Positions 22,072-32,980 of a stretch of 64,000 bases of DNA are shown here, in pieces. Source of the DNA: Coprinus comatus (lineage: Eukaryota > Basidiomycota > Agaricomycetes > Agaricales > Agaricaceae); contig JAWPGT010000006.1 in assembly GCA_034638255.1 (NCBI GenBank), positions 186,001-250,000 of the forward strand, written 5' to 3'. Each line of letters begins with the position of its first letter. Position 1 is the stretch's first letter. The notes under the pieces are model-generated. The model saw nothing but the letters and a program-made list of their open reading frames with translations, made no database searches and had not been told where the DNA came from. Both the position numbers and the translations under genes were made by a program.

Positions 22072-23390
22072 TCATAGTCTACTCTCTGGCTTGATCTCTT
22101 CTTGAAACCCTCGAAGAATTCCTAGGAACTCTTCTGGAAAATCAGAATGTAGCTGCCAGTACAGGGGTGAAAGTTAATAACTCAACATAACCCAGAAGCC
22201 GAAAAATAAGTCACATACAGCGTGATTAGCGTGGCCAATTTCCTTGAACGACACGGAACGAAGAATTGCACCATGTTTTCTTTTCATTGACTGGTACTTC
22301 TTCTTGGCAATATATTCCGCCCAAATGCAAGTCCAAGTAGAACGACGGGGTGATATGTAATTAATCTTTGCGTGTGGAAAGGCTCTACTACTGTTGCTGT
22401 TGAACACGACATCTTCAGCCATCTTCTCAACGGAAGGTTGGCTTGAGTCCGAAAGCCTATAAGTTATCAAACTGTCAGAAAACATCTAATAAATGAATAA
22501 CAATGTCACAAACAGTATTCCATCTGATCTAAGGGGGAACTCCTCGACCCTCTTTCGTATCTGATCTTTACTCCAATTCCGAATAGAAAACTTATCTGTA
22601 TACTTGCGGCCGTCCAGTTCAGTAAGTCTCCCACCCCAATCTTTTGGATGATCAAAATAAGATGTAACCCAATATTAAAATTCTGTAGTTGCTTCTCCAA
22701 CGGCTCGTTCGTCGAAAAAGGATTGTATAGTGCCTCTGCTGGTTGTAGTGGAATTCCCAAAGAGGTGTGAGGGGGATCTTGCAACGTGAAATTAGCAAAC
22801 GTTAGGCTAGATTACTACCATGCCACCCACCATAAAGTACGAGGCCCCTGAGATAAGGCTCAACTAGATTATATGTTTTCCTTTCGGAACGCATAAGTGA
22901 CGTACTGAAAGCACTTATTGCTTGTGTACAACCAAGAGACCACCCTAAAAGTTTTATTCCTCCAGTGGTCTTGGTACTGTTTAAAGGAGATACGGATGTA
23001 TGTGTGACGAGAAACTCGAGGAATTGGAGTGTGGTCTTGCCGATTCGTTCAAGGAACACCTGTGGTTTGTTGGAAAGTAGTTCCATCTCTTCTTGGGTAT
23101 AAATAGATGATCCTCGATAATCCTTCCTCTGAACGAGAACCAGACGTAAGTTATACCGAGGTGCACGAGCAAGCAGATCTTCGAACGAAACTAGTATGGG
23201 TCATCCGGTGACGTTAAGATATACTAATAAGGTTCGTATTTGCAAAAAAGATAGACGCACATGAATTGAAACATAATCCATGCAAGATAGCAACCGTCGT
23301 GAATGTTTTAGAACCAGGTACCGGAAGAGAATCAAGATATGCCAATGAATTACCATCCGGGAGGTGAACTGTAGAATTAATGAAAGTCAT
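22072..23390 (-). pseudogene. Alpha/beta hydrolase copy 2, one-base frameshift
   Basis: This is a tandem paralogue of copy 1 in the same orientation with the same five-exon plan. Exon 1 (MTFINSTVHLPDGNSLAYL through ILHGLCFNS) and exon 2 (RIGKTTLQFLEFL, GIKLLGWSLGCTQA) are intact. In exon 3 a base is missing after LQNF at about 22,672-22,676. The expected YWVTSYFDHPKDWGGRL continues one frame over, and the remaining exons (DVVFNSNSSRAFPHAK, SDFPEEFLGILRG) are open in the restored phase. The lesion differs from that in copy 1, so the two were damaged independently. Confidence 0.75.
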
Positions 23391-24385
23391 GTTGATCTGG
23401 GAATGATAGTTTCAGAACTCGGAGTCTTTATATGTATACGTAGAGGTAAGGCTGATACTGACTCTGAGCTTTAATAGGACGGAGATTGCGAGTTCCCGAT
23501 GGGACTTGAAGTTTTCTTGGTTATTCTACTGTTTTGGCACGATGGCATCAGGCTGTGATACAGGTGGATGGGGAAACGGTGATCCCGAAGGTTGCATTCA
23601 ATCAGTTGACGGGGTCATAGTAGCATGAATGGTCTGCCTCAACCCGAGATATACGGTGAAATTGAGTGTGCTATTTGGTTTGAAACGTTGATGAGTTTGT
23701 CAAATCTATTACTTGATGTGAGATGGTAATTTAAATTTTTCGTGTATTGGTGTCATAGTGAAGGATGGAATGAATGATGTTCGTCATTCTGTCATTACCG
23801 CTTTCGTGCATCTCAGTTCGTGATCGGAGAGGCTTTCGCTGAAGTATTGATAGGCTTACATAGCGTTGCGGATGAATAATCGAGTCGGTGTGGCGCAATT
23901 TACGGTACTTTGAAGGTTTGTAATAAGATTATGGAAGTCAGATCCGGATTGTTAGGAGCTCGGTCCCCATCGGGGTCGAGGTAAGATCACAAATTTTACA
24001 AGACACATACATCATGAGTCTTGACGTTGTGTATCACGCCTACCTTCTGACCACATCATACAACCAGGCCGATACAGAGAGTGAATATAATAGATAACAT
24101 TTGCATTAGGATTGTGAAGTCAAAGAAAATATTTACTGTGATTCAAGTACTAACTTGGGGATTGAAAATAACAGAGGATGGTAGTGGAAAAGAAGGGTAT
24201 ATCCTACAAAAAAAACCTCTCGGGATAGTATGAAGTATCAAAGTAAAATAAACTTGAACGTTTGAACCCAGAAACATCAGCCAAAAGAAATCGAAGAGCC
24301 ATGTTTTCCACCATAAAAAAAAAAAAATGAAGCATTATGCGTTCACAAAAAAAGAAAGACCGTCCCAAACCAGATATTATAAAAA
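23391..24385. other. Spacer containing a fossil repeat
   Basis: No gene is visible. Positions 23,720-23,930 match 4,733-4,925 in inverted orientation. A poly-A tract lies at 24,315-24,327. Confidence 0.45.
23720..23930 (+). repeat. Fossil coding segment shared with 4.73-4.93 kb
   Basis: It reads DGMNDVRHSVITAFVHLSS followed by a stop and is collinear with the minus strand of the other copy. Substitutions cluster at third codon positions. The family is unrecognised. Confidence 0.5.
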
Positions 24386-25987
24386 TCAATCACTAAATTC
24401 TTCCTTCGTTGTTCGAGGAACCTCTTCTTCCAACTCTTGTTCCCCTTCATCTTCTTCGTATTCATTGGTCTCGTTTTCAACGAGATTTTTTACATCTGAT
24501 ACATTTGTTCTTGACGTCAAATTCAGCGGCATCCATCTTAGCTTACGGAACGGGGGTGATGACTGACTTTTACCATTAACACCAACCCTTTTTTTACGCC
24601 TCTTGGGTCCACGTGTGGTACTATCACCTTCTAACCCGCGCTCATCGTCTTCCAATATACGGATGATGAACTTGAAGGATTTCCACCAACCAAGGGTTCA
24701 CTAAACCCAACAACATAAGGATGATCCCCAGAATTCTCTCCTGATTGATTCTGCACAGTTGACGGACCTGTAACGGAATTGCTGGTCCGTGTCGGTATTC
24801 CATGGGTTCGAAGATGCCGTTTTGCATTTGATCGGACACCGAAATAGCTACCACATCCGTAGGTACAAGGGAACGCTATAGGGGAAATGATGTGAGCATG
24901 GCTCTGGTGGAGTACGCGGATCATGAAATGATCCGAGAAAAATGAAGGGTTAGGAGTGCTTGGCGCACTCTATTTAATTATAAAAAGGTACGACAGAAAT
25001 CGAGTAAATTGAACCTACGTCTCTTTTTAGTGTGGGTATTCATATGTGTACTTAGTCCGCTTGGTCTAGGACAAAAAATTAAGGAAGGAATATAAGTATC
25101 GGTAAGAGAAGTACTCACCGAGGAAACTCCTTTCGACATACGGTGCATGCATGCATTTTCGATTTTTTCTTTTTTTTAGCAGATGGTGGACAGGCGGATG
25201 TAACAGGATCGTGTGGCCGCGAACTTGTTCCTTTTGACTGAAATTTTTCTTGCATGGAAAATATACTGGTTGGATCACTTGAAATATGAGGAATACCTGG
25301 ATGTCTAGAATGCATAGTTGCCCCGGTTTGATCTTGTAAACCATATTGTTGTAAATTTCCTGGTGCAGAATGGGAATGGGGAAGTACAGCTGGTGCTGGT
25401 GGATAGGCGACTTGACCACCTGATCCTACTTCATGTCCCAGATTGGTAGATATAGAAGATGGATATGGAGAGGACCATGTTGAATGGGTAGAAGCAGTTG
25501 TGGTGAAGGAGGGTGACTCTGGAGGTGAACCATTACTCATGGGAATGGAGGACAGTGGTATCTGAGGGGTGTTTAGATGTCTGACATTATTATTGACATT
25601 CATGTGCACTGGAGTTGACAGGGAAGTCCTTCGGTTGTCGAGACTGAGATTCACCACGTTAGTTGCAGCTGGATTATAGGAATTCCCCGTGATAGGCTCG
25701 CCTGGTAGCGACAATGCTGTATGATTGGAATACAACCTGTCCGGAACAACAGATCTATTGTTGGGAAGATAATGGAAAGAAGTAGCGTGGTATGGTGCAT
25801 AACTAGGAGCGCTTGCAGTAGGCGTTCTGGAGTGAGGGAAGCCTCGGTAATAGGCTGCTGCGGGGGCCGGAGAATACAAAGAATCGTTGGGTGCGAATTG
25901 GCGAGAGGGATAAGCGTCGTAGAGCGTACCATGGCCACGCTGTGCTTGATCTTGATTTTGTGGATGGCCTACGGTATAAGAAGACAT
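24386..25987 (-). CDS. C2H2 zinc-finger transcription factor
   Basis: The long Pro/Ser/Tyr-rich N-terminal exon (25,119 to at least 25,987) ends in the first finger, CTVCRKEFPR. It continues across a 53-nt intron with PSGLSTHMNTH (25,019-25,065) and a third exon from 24,875 with the second finger CTYGCGSYFGVRSNAKRHLRTH. Paired C2H2 fingers with these linkers are typical of a basidiomycete transcription factor family. A downstream frame (24,386-24,655) holds LRWMPLNLTSRT and an acidic tail, which also fits the family, but I could not settle how it joins the finger exon. The 5' end is also open: the frame extends upstream of 25,987 to about 26,150 without an ATG, so an upstream exon is likely. 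Nuclear DNA binding is inferred from the fingers. Confidence 0.75.
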
Positions 25988-26600
25988 TGCCCCCGCGTTG
26001 GGTGCGTAAGCTACATATTCTGGAGTAGCCAACGAGCCAGAATAAGAGCCACGTCGGAAGGAAGATGGTGGGTAATCCTGCCCGGAGAATGAGGGGGGAT
26101 GCTGTGTGGTGGTGCTTGCGGCTGCTGCTGCGTTTCCAGATCTTTGGTGGGTTCAAGATACCCTCGACCCTCCTGCATGTTATTATTGTGGCGCGTTCTA
26201 CAAACTATAAATATTCTGGGCCGGGGGATTCTGTCGTAATACTGGCCCACGTGCCAGTTGTTAGATATCTAGATGTGTCCTGTAAGCTGTCAGAGTATCT
26301 GATCTGGACGCGAAACACTTGCCTGAACGACGTCTGAGTGAGATGGCTTTAGATTCGACCTAGGGTTGCCTGGAAAAGAAGCGCTGGATTTCTTTATAAA
26401 AACGCAAGAATGCTTCTAACCTTCGACCTTGCAGTTACAGGGCCTCCTCGCTCAATCGCAACGAACTGCGAAGAGTGAGGTATTCACAAGGCTCTCACTA
26501 CACAAGCGTTGACTGATCTTTTGGGAGGGTCGTTCCCACGTGACGCATCCAACGTATGCACAGGGTCCGAGTCGTATGTTTACCTTTTGACAACATACCT

Positions 26601-27507
26601 ATGTCTGCTCTCCACTCTGCTCTGAAATCTCAGAAGCGGGCTTTGCGCGGAGTCTTATCTACAAAGCTCGCATTCTTACCACTCCAAAATGTTCAAGAAC
26701 AATGTACCTTATTTATCTCTTGTCCAATATCTTTAGTTTGACCCAAATCATACACAACAGCACACGTTGTAATCGGACGGCTCGCTTCGCTTCCCGCTTT
26801 TCAACGTGCAAGATCTGTGAGCTGCTATCTTAGCATGCCTTCTGGAGAAATCGACACGTCCTCTCTCGTGTCAGATATACTAGATTCAGGTAGGATTTAC
26901 ACAAGATTTTCGTATCAAGGGCTGTAACCCCACAATTAATTTAAGACAAAACTCTCTTCGTTCCAAAAATCATCTCAAAGTCCGGGGAGATGGACTATTT
27001 AAAATTGTATAGCAAGGATGACCTTGACAACCTTCCCAGTGGCACATGGGGAATCAAGGAGCCCCAATTTGATTGGCGAGGCGAACCACGCTTAAAGGGT
27101 ATGTATACAAAAAATCAACATTGACCTCAGCTGAACTCTTCGCAGCTCTGGACTTCCCTGATTTCGATCTTATATTATTACCTGCTGTCGCCTTTGATAA
27201 ATCCTTTGCCCGACTTGGACATGGGAAGGGGTTCTATGATCGATTTATTAACTCCTACCTTACCCGCTATCAAAAACGACCGTTCTTAGGTATGTATAGC
27301 TACTAGACCCTTCTCTTTCACTCATGACATGAATTAATTTTGTCAGTGGGATTGGCTCTTCGCGAACAACTTCTTGAATCTGGCCAGATTCCTATGGGAG
27401 ATTATGATTGGTCGATGGATGCTATCATCACTCCAGACGAAATTCTGATTAACTCTCACGCTGCTTCTGGCCATGCTCTGCAGACAGAAGTGGTTGTTCC
27501 TGGTTAA
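26601..27507 (+). CDS. FAU1: 5-formyltetrahydrofolate cyclo-ligase
   Basis: Five exons (26,601-26,703, 26,761-26,889, 26,946-27,098, 27,146-27,289, 27,347-27,507) give 229 aa with phase kept. The enzyme (5,10-methenyltetrahydrofolate synthetase) uses ATP to convert 5-formyl-THF to 5,10-methenyl-THF in folate recycling. Seen are SQKRALR at the N-terminus, CYLSMPSGEIDT, WGIKEP, and the conserved LLPAVAFDKSFARLGHGKGFYDR with the nucleotide and phosphate binding glycines. LREQLLES and a C-terminal ALQTEVVVPG follow. It is a divergent neighbour of the C2H2 gene. The last exon and intron are also present as a dead inverted copy at 4.54-4.73 kb, and this is the intact member. Confidence 0.93.
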
Positions 27508-29520
27508 TAGAGATAACTACTTGTCTTACTCCCCCGCTGACATATTAACCCGTACCATCTATTCTTTCTCTTATCCGCTGATTCTCGAGTGTAAAAGATC
27601 CATTTGATGATGGCAGAATCCAGATACTTGGTTGCTATACTACATTGAAAATACGTACCGATATCTTCGGTTGAGATACACCTATTGTTGTGTATTTAAA
27701 TTGGGTAGACTGAAGCGTACTTAGAATTAGGGTCTGTTTTATGTACTGCATGTAGCTAGACAGATTCTATAGATTACTACCCCATTTCCGAAATTCTTCC
27801 CAAACAGAATCGGATGCGAGGCAATTGATACAATATTTTTACTCAAATTGAAATATCCCCAGAAAGTTTAAAATTGTTTTGCCTTCAATCTTGCAAAATT
27901 AAGGAAATACTTGCTAACAGCTCTGTCCCTAATGGATCTAGAAATACATCAGTATTTCGGTTTTAACTGCCGCTTACTAAGGGTGTGTGTGTGTAAATTA
28001 CGACATTTGCACTCTCCCCCCACATAACCATGGCATTTCCATAAACTGATTTCGGTAAAATATATATATATATATCCAAAATCACCCACAAATCACCCAC
28101 AAGTTATTTTAAATCTATATAATATCCAAGTACCACGTGTAGTTGATGTGGTTCTAGAGAGTTTTAGTATAATGTGATTTCATGCATGTCTAAAGAGTAT
28201 TGTTGCCAATTTTAAGGACTATTCCACAATAGCAATATCTACCCATTCACGCAATCTAAAAGAAACCTCAAACAACGACAACTGGGGTTCAAGAGAAAAA
28301 AAATGGATCCGTAAATTTCGTCATAAGAGTCTCTGAAGTTGTAATCAATTCAAGAGCATCCAAGAAAGAAAAACATTTTCACCTCGAATTTGTGATTAAC
28401 GGCCAAAGAACAACTCTATCAATACACTGTCAATGTCAACGCAAGATTGTTCGAGATCTCCGAGTGCTGATAGGGAGTATCGTCATATGTGCTAACACGT
28501 TCTGAGTTCCGAGTTCTGACACGGGTAGATACACCATCAAACGTACAGTGGATAGGTGAAGCTGTTTTCAATGACGTCATACAGATGATCACCGTACCCT
28601 TCAAGTATACTTGCCTTGCAACGGTGCAAACAAATAAACCCGGAAAGATCAAGGAGCGTGTTTAGATACAGAGATCAATTCTTCACCCATCCATTGAAAG
28701 TAACGAAGAGGCCCATCTCAAGACCTGTCACCCCAAATCTCAATGTATGTGTGAAGAGAAATGGAAGTGACATTCAACACAAGTTATTCTTGGATTCATT
28801 CTCAGCGAGTACCTTTTCTTCCACCAGATCTACAGATACTAACAAACCATGATCATCGTCGTCCAATAGCCAAGAAAACAACTTATTCTCTCAGACTTAA
28901 TGATTCAAGATCTCGCAAGAACACAAACCCCAGAGTCGAAGCTCAGTGGGTGGAGTATATCTTATGAGACCCTCCTGGATACTCTTTATAGCCATTCGCA
29001 ACCCACCTCGTGTCTGATTAACTCATACGAGACTCAGCGATTTGAATACTGTTTAGGGTATTTTTTTTTTTACTCCTGCTTAAGCTTCCGACTCTAAAAT
29101 AAATTACTTCCCACCGCCTACTACCCTACTTCATAATAGAAGTCTCTTGAAAAATTTTTGCGGATGAACATTCTAACAGAATCTGAACATGAAATATCTG
29201 TTTGAGTAAAAGAGGCGGCCGCGTGTCGTTACATGTTTTCGAAAAGTGGGCAGAAAGTAAAATCTTGGCCAGAAGACCATTAATAAGACGTAATAGCAAG
29301 GGGGTATCCTATAAAGCAACAAGAGTTTTGTAAAGGGGTATGTGCTGCTTGATGCACCTATGCTTCTGTGTGCTAAGGACAACAAAAGACTCTATTTGTG
29401 GTCAAACATCTGTGATAAACACTGGAAATTTTGGTTTGCCTGGAAGATCTTAATCTTTCAGCGTGGCTCGAGGAAAGTAACATATTCTTTAGGATGTACA
29501 GTACTCAATTACTCGTTGAT
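27508..29520. other. Non-coding part of the right arm with a TA repeat
   Basis: It matches the left arm best at 28,020-28,420. A (TA)n tract lies at about 28,060-28,073. Around 28,265-28,420 the plus strand carries the GVQEKKNGSVNFV..EVVINSRA block also found at 3.7-3.85 kb. I see no other gene. Confidence 0.45.
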
Positions 29521-30380
29521 GGCATCGGTATTAGAGTTTTACTCGCTATGTGATCCGCCGAGCGTTCATCAAGATTTTCTCATTTCTGTTTCCGCGACAT
29601 TCCATCCCGAAGCTTCTCAGGATATCTACGACACAGTTTTCCTTTCATCCGATGGCGTGATTTTTTACGTGCATTCTCCAAGATCATTACTAGATACCAA
29701 TCCCATGCGCTTCACTGCTATTGCGCTCGCAGATCCACGTTGTAGGAATCGGATATTGCAAGTCAGCGAAACGTCGGATATTCTACATGTGAGCCTTCAT
29801 ACGCTGTACAACACTCCCTGCGTCCCCACACCGTCATTAGAAACACTCAACTCGGCATTGTATGAAGCCAGTCCAGGTGCAACACATCTATATAAAATGA
29901 TCCTTTCGTTTGCCCCTGGATGATTTAGCAGTTCAAACCTCGACACATATGGTTTCAGTCCCATTACCATTAATCACGGATAATATAGCAACGATGATTG
30001 GGAGTTCTTATCTTCTTCGTTTTGTTTCAGTGGAGATTATACAGGTCAGCAGAAATGAAGAGAATTTCACTCAAGGCACCTTATCTACATATCACAACTC
30101 AATCATGTTCATTTGAGGAGCAAAGTGTGTTGACAAATATACGGGCAGATGTTTGTGCAAAAATTGGGATAGAAAACAATAATGGCTTGTCTCTTTTTTC
30201 AGTTGATATACTGCTAATACCAAATGAAAGTAGATCTGACATTAGGGCCTTTCCATTCGTTGCTGGCCCCGCACCTGCAGGAGCTGGAATGTGAGTTGTA
30301 TAAGGAGTCTTCGGAAACAAAAATCAGGATCATCGTCATTGAATGGAATGCTGTTCCGGTACTATCAATGATGTTGTTAT
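29521..30380 (+). pseudogene. Broken BTB gene, right-arm copy
   Basis: It starts at an ATG (MASVLEFYSLCDPP) and matches the 1,630-2,601 protein through TFHPEASQDIYDTVFLS, VSETSDILHVSLHTLYNTPC and THLYKMILSFAP. A deletion then removes the equivalent of about 17 residues (LPLDVYALAAFHR region) and causes a stop. The rest is found in shifted frames: LAVQTSTHMVS, IGSSYLL and EEQSVLTNIRADVCAK. A further in-frame deletion lies in the SALYEASPGATHLY stretch. It is a clear pseudogene. Confidence 0.85.
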
Positions 30381-30506
30381 AACGTTGGGATACTCACATA
30401 CGAACAGAGGATGATAGCACCTCAACGTTATGCCAAATATTAGGGTAGTAATGGGTTGATTGTGACGAGAGGAAGGGGTCGTGAAGGAGAAACTGCGTGT
30501 CACCAG

Positions 30507-31466
30507 TTAATCCGCGGAGTACAGCTCGAACTCCCATGGAACACTGTGGTTGGGTCCATTTTCATCAAACCAGACTCTGCGCAGGCGGCACGTAGCATAT
30601 ATCCGGACGTATGCAACATGAGAGTATGAACCAGATGGAAGGGGGTTATATGTATCCCAGGATAAGGATGCGTTATTTCCTTCATCTTCTTCTCTTCCGT
30701 CAGAATGAAGAAGGTTCGTATGCGAGAAGTAGGGGATAAAGCTGGGAAGATGGAGGTGTATTGTTGTCCATCCGGTCAATGGTCGACTGGATCGAGATGG
30801 AAAGGCCAAAGGTAGATGAAGAAGAGGATGAGTTCCACATGTTCGATTGAGCTTGAGCATGGGTTGTTTCTGTGAATATGTGACTGTATCAGTATCATGC
30901 TAATTGTAATGTAAATGAATTAAAAGACGAAATTATACCGAGAGATCGGAACTGTCTGGGAAGCTCGTGTCTCAGGTTTCGCAATGAGATATGGAAGGAG
31001 GTAGTGGTCAACGTTAGGAAACACTAAGCACCTGGAAGGTAGACATCCGAAGCACTCCTGTTCTTCCCAATTGGTCAACCAGGCCTACTTCGAAAGACCA
31101 CTCCTTTCCCATGTTACGAACGTGCATGTGCATCCAGGGATGCTTCAGTCCAAGAGAATGGCCTCTGTCTGGACACTGGATATATGTCGCAGGTAGCCTG
31201 GGTGATTGTATCTGGAGAACAGTCTGATCCAGGGCATATCCTAGGTCTTGGTAGTATTCTTGGCCGCTTCTATCGACGCCTCCGAGATCTACTAATGGCG
31301 GAGGGGCTATCAACGACGATAGCGATGAATTTGTGGCGACGTCATGAAGAATGCGAACGGAGGACTGTGCGGTTCCATCGGTAGTTGTCACCCAGAGCTG
31401 CAGAGGCTCAGAGCCAGTAGACGAGAACAGAGAGACTGTGGATGGTTGCAATACTCCGGAAAACAT
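30507..31466 (-). CDS. CFAP20-domain (DUF667) protein
   Basis: Two exons (31,032-31,466 and 30,507-30,869) and a 162-nt intron give 265 aa. The fold family is that of CFAP20/BUG22, a microtubule-inner or axonemal protein in ciliated cells that also has nuclear roles. The order of blocks matches CFAP20: MFSGVLQPSTVSLFSSTGSE with PLQLW, VLQIQSP with TYIQCP, LGLKHPWM with VRNMGKEWSFEV, STFQKQPMLKL, LPLAF, GWTTIHLHLPSF, then HVAYVRIYATCRLRRVWF and PWEFELY. Insertions make it longer than the roughly 190-aa animal protein. The frame is intact, while its left-arm copy is dead. A non-ciliary role is inferred, since mushrooms lack flagella. Confidence 0.85.
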
Positions 31467-31660
31467 ATCAAGTCGCTGTCATCAAACGCAAACAAGGCGA
31501 GTCGTGTGTTTCCGTCGGAGACTGTAGCCAAATACGCGGACTAAGTTCGGATTCACCCAACATCACGTCCATGTATCCCGGGCTCAAACAAAGAAGAATA
31601 TGTCGAGCACACCCCTGAGTTTCAGTGCTTCTTGATATGATCCACATCGACACACACAGT

Positions 31661-32200
31661 TGTGGATCACTCTTTAGAGTCTACAAGTTCGATGATCAGC
31701 TGTCTGATCACTGATACCTTCTCACTGGGTATCATACTCTTGTGTGCTCACATGTACTTCACTTGTCTCGGGTCTTATGGAGAATACCGCACACCAATAC
31801 TCTGTCAACTCACCTAAAGGCATACTACTGGAGGGATCCGCCGCCTCCTGTTTTCATGATGGAAACCTCTAGTAAGTATCTTTTCATATTACACACCAGA
31901 CATGTATGCGATGGTTATTTATCAATATAGTCGAATCACAGGTGGTTGCTCTTAGACCGTTTGCTTGCGAACCTGGTTAATATCGTTCCTAATACTGTAT
32001 GCTTCCAGCTTGCCTAGGGAGCATATGTTAGTATGAAACAAAGCACGCTGACATTTGTTCACTGCACACCTATATCCTCTTGCTCACCTCATGGTACAGA
32101 GAAAACTCCTACCTCATGTTGGTGCATATTTTAACGTATTCATCCATGTAGTGCTCACTAGGTCACTAACTATGAGCCACTGAAGAGAGAATGAACGTCT
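31661..32200. other. Spacer without gene
   Basis: No recognisable gene lies here. A short inverted-repeat-like tract (GATCAGCTGTCTGATC, about 31,694) is present. Confidence 0.4.
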
Positions 32201-32980
32201 CACAACAAAATAAAAAAAATAAAGATGGTGCGAGCACAGTTGCGTCCGTCAAGTGTTAGAGCTTCAAGTCCAAAACCAATGTTGAAGGATTTGAGAGGGG
32301 AACGTTGAGAGAGGTGAGCGGAAGTTCGAGAAGAGTTTGGGAAAGATTTGAGAAAGATTTTGAGTGATGTTCGGGAGGGGTTATGAGCACAAAAATGGGG
32401 TAGAATTCGCTGGCTTTCTACTACATCGTCCGTAGTATTTATACTAGAGAGTAGGATAACGAGGAAGGGCTTCGAAGCCTGTGTTTATGGCTCAAAACTA
32501 GAAATGTTTTTAGCTAGGAAAAGAGCAGTTGAATGTTCAGGAACCAATGTGGTGTTGGACCACTGAGGCGCAGAGCACCGAAAAGAGATAACGGCGGAAT
32601 AGAAATGACAGAATAAAAATGGAGAAAGAAAAAGAAAAACGGACCTCGTGTCCTTATTACTATACTATGCTGTCCAACTGGAATGTAAACTTTGTTTCCT
32701 GAGTCTCAAACGCGTTGTTCCTGGAAGAATTTCTCTGAGGGGAATGTACTGCTGGCATAGGTGGAGCCTGGTGGAGCATTTGAGGCTGTGGTGTCGGCCG
32801 AGTTGTTGCATCAGGGTCGAGTGTGATCAATAACTTGAATGTTGAAATCACAGTTGGAGGTTGCGTGAGTTCGAAACTGGAGGCCAGAGAAGGAAAAGAC
32901 TCGAGAAATGTGGATTTCTCGAGTACATGATCTGCTGTCTCCACACCACATAGGCTCCTCGGATAACTACAACGCATGTC
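32200..32980 (-). repeat. Dispersed repeat, copy A, with TATA-containing core
   Basis: It is similar in direct orientation to about 57,050-57,760. The strongest match is CTACTACATC.TCCGTAGTATTTATACTAGA (around 32,419-32,449 here), then AGAGCAGTTGAATG.TCAGGAAC. On the minus strand this gives TAGTATAAATACTACGG, a TATA box in a short palindrome, followed by a pyrimidine-rich leader. An upstream ORF (32,660-32,977, 105 codons, Pro/Thr-rich) ends FETQETKFTFQLDSIV; it has a weak counterpart in copy B. It may be an LTR or a duplicated promoter. Confidence 0.5.

Larger units (their letters stand above)
27318..31640 (-). repeat. Right arm of the large inverted duplication
   Basis: This is the counterpart of 920-4,732 in opposite orientation. 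It runs from the last intron of the cyclo-ligase gene through a short unknown ORF and a broken BTB gene to just upstream of the CFAP20-domain start. It is longer than the left arm because of extra sequence at about 27.5-28.0 and 28.45-29.5 kb. Its far end (31,470-31,640) matches 920-1,056. Confidence 0.8.

Noticed and set aside
920..31640. Inverted arms as an assembly fold-back artefact
   Set aside because: The arms differ by many point changes, small indels and unequal length, which a fold-back error would not produce.
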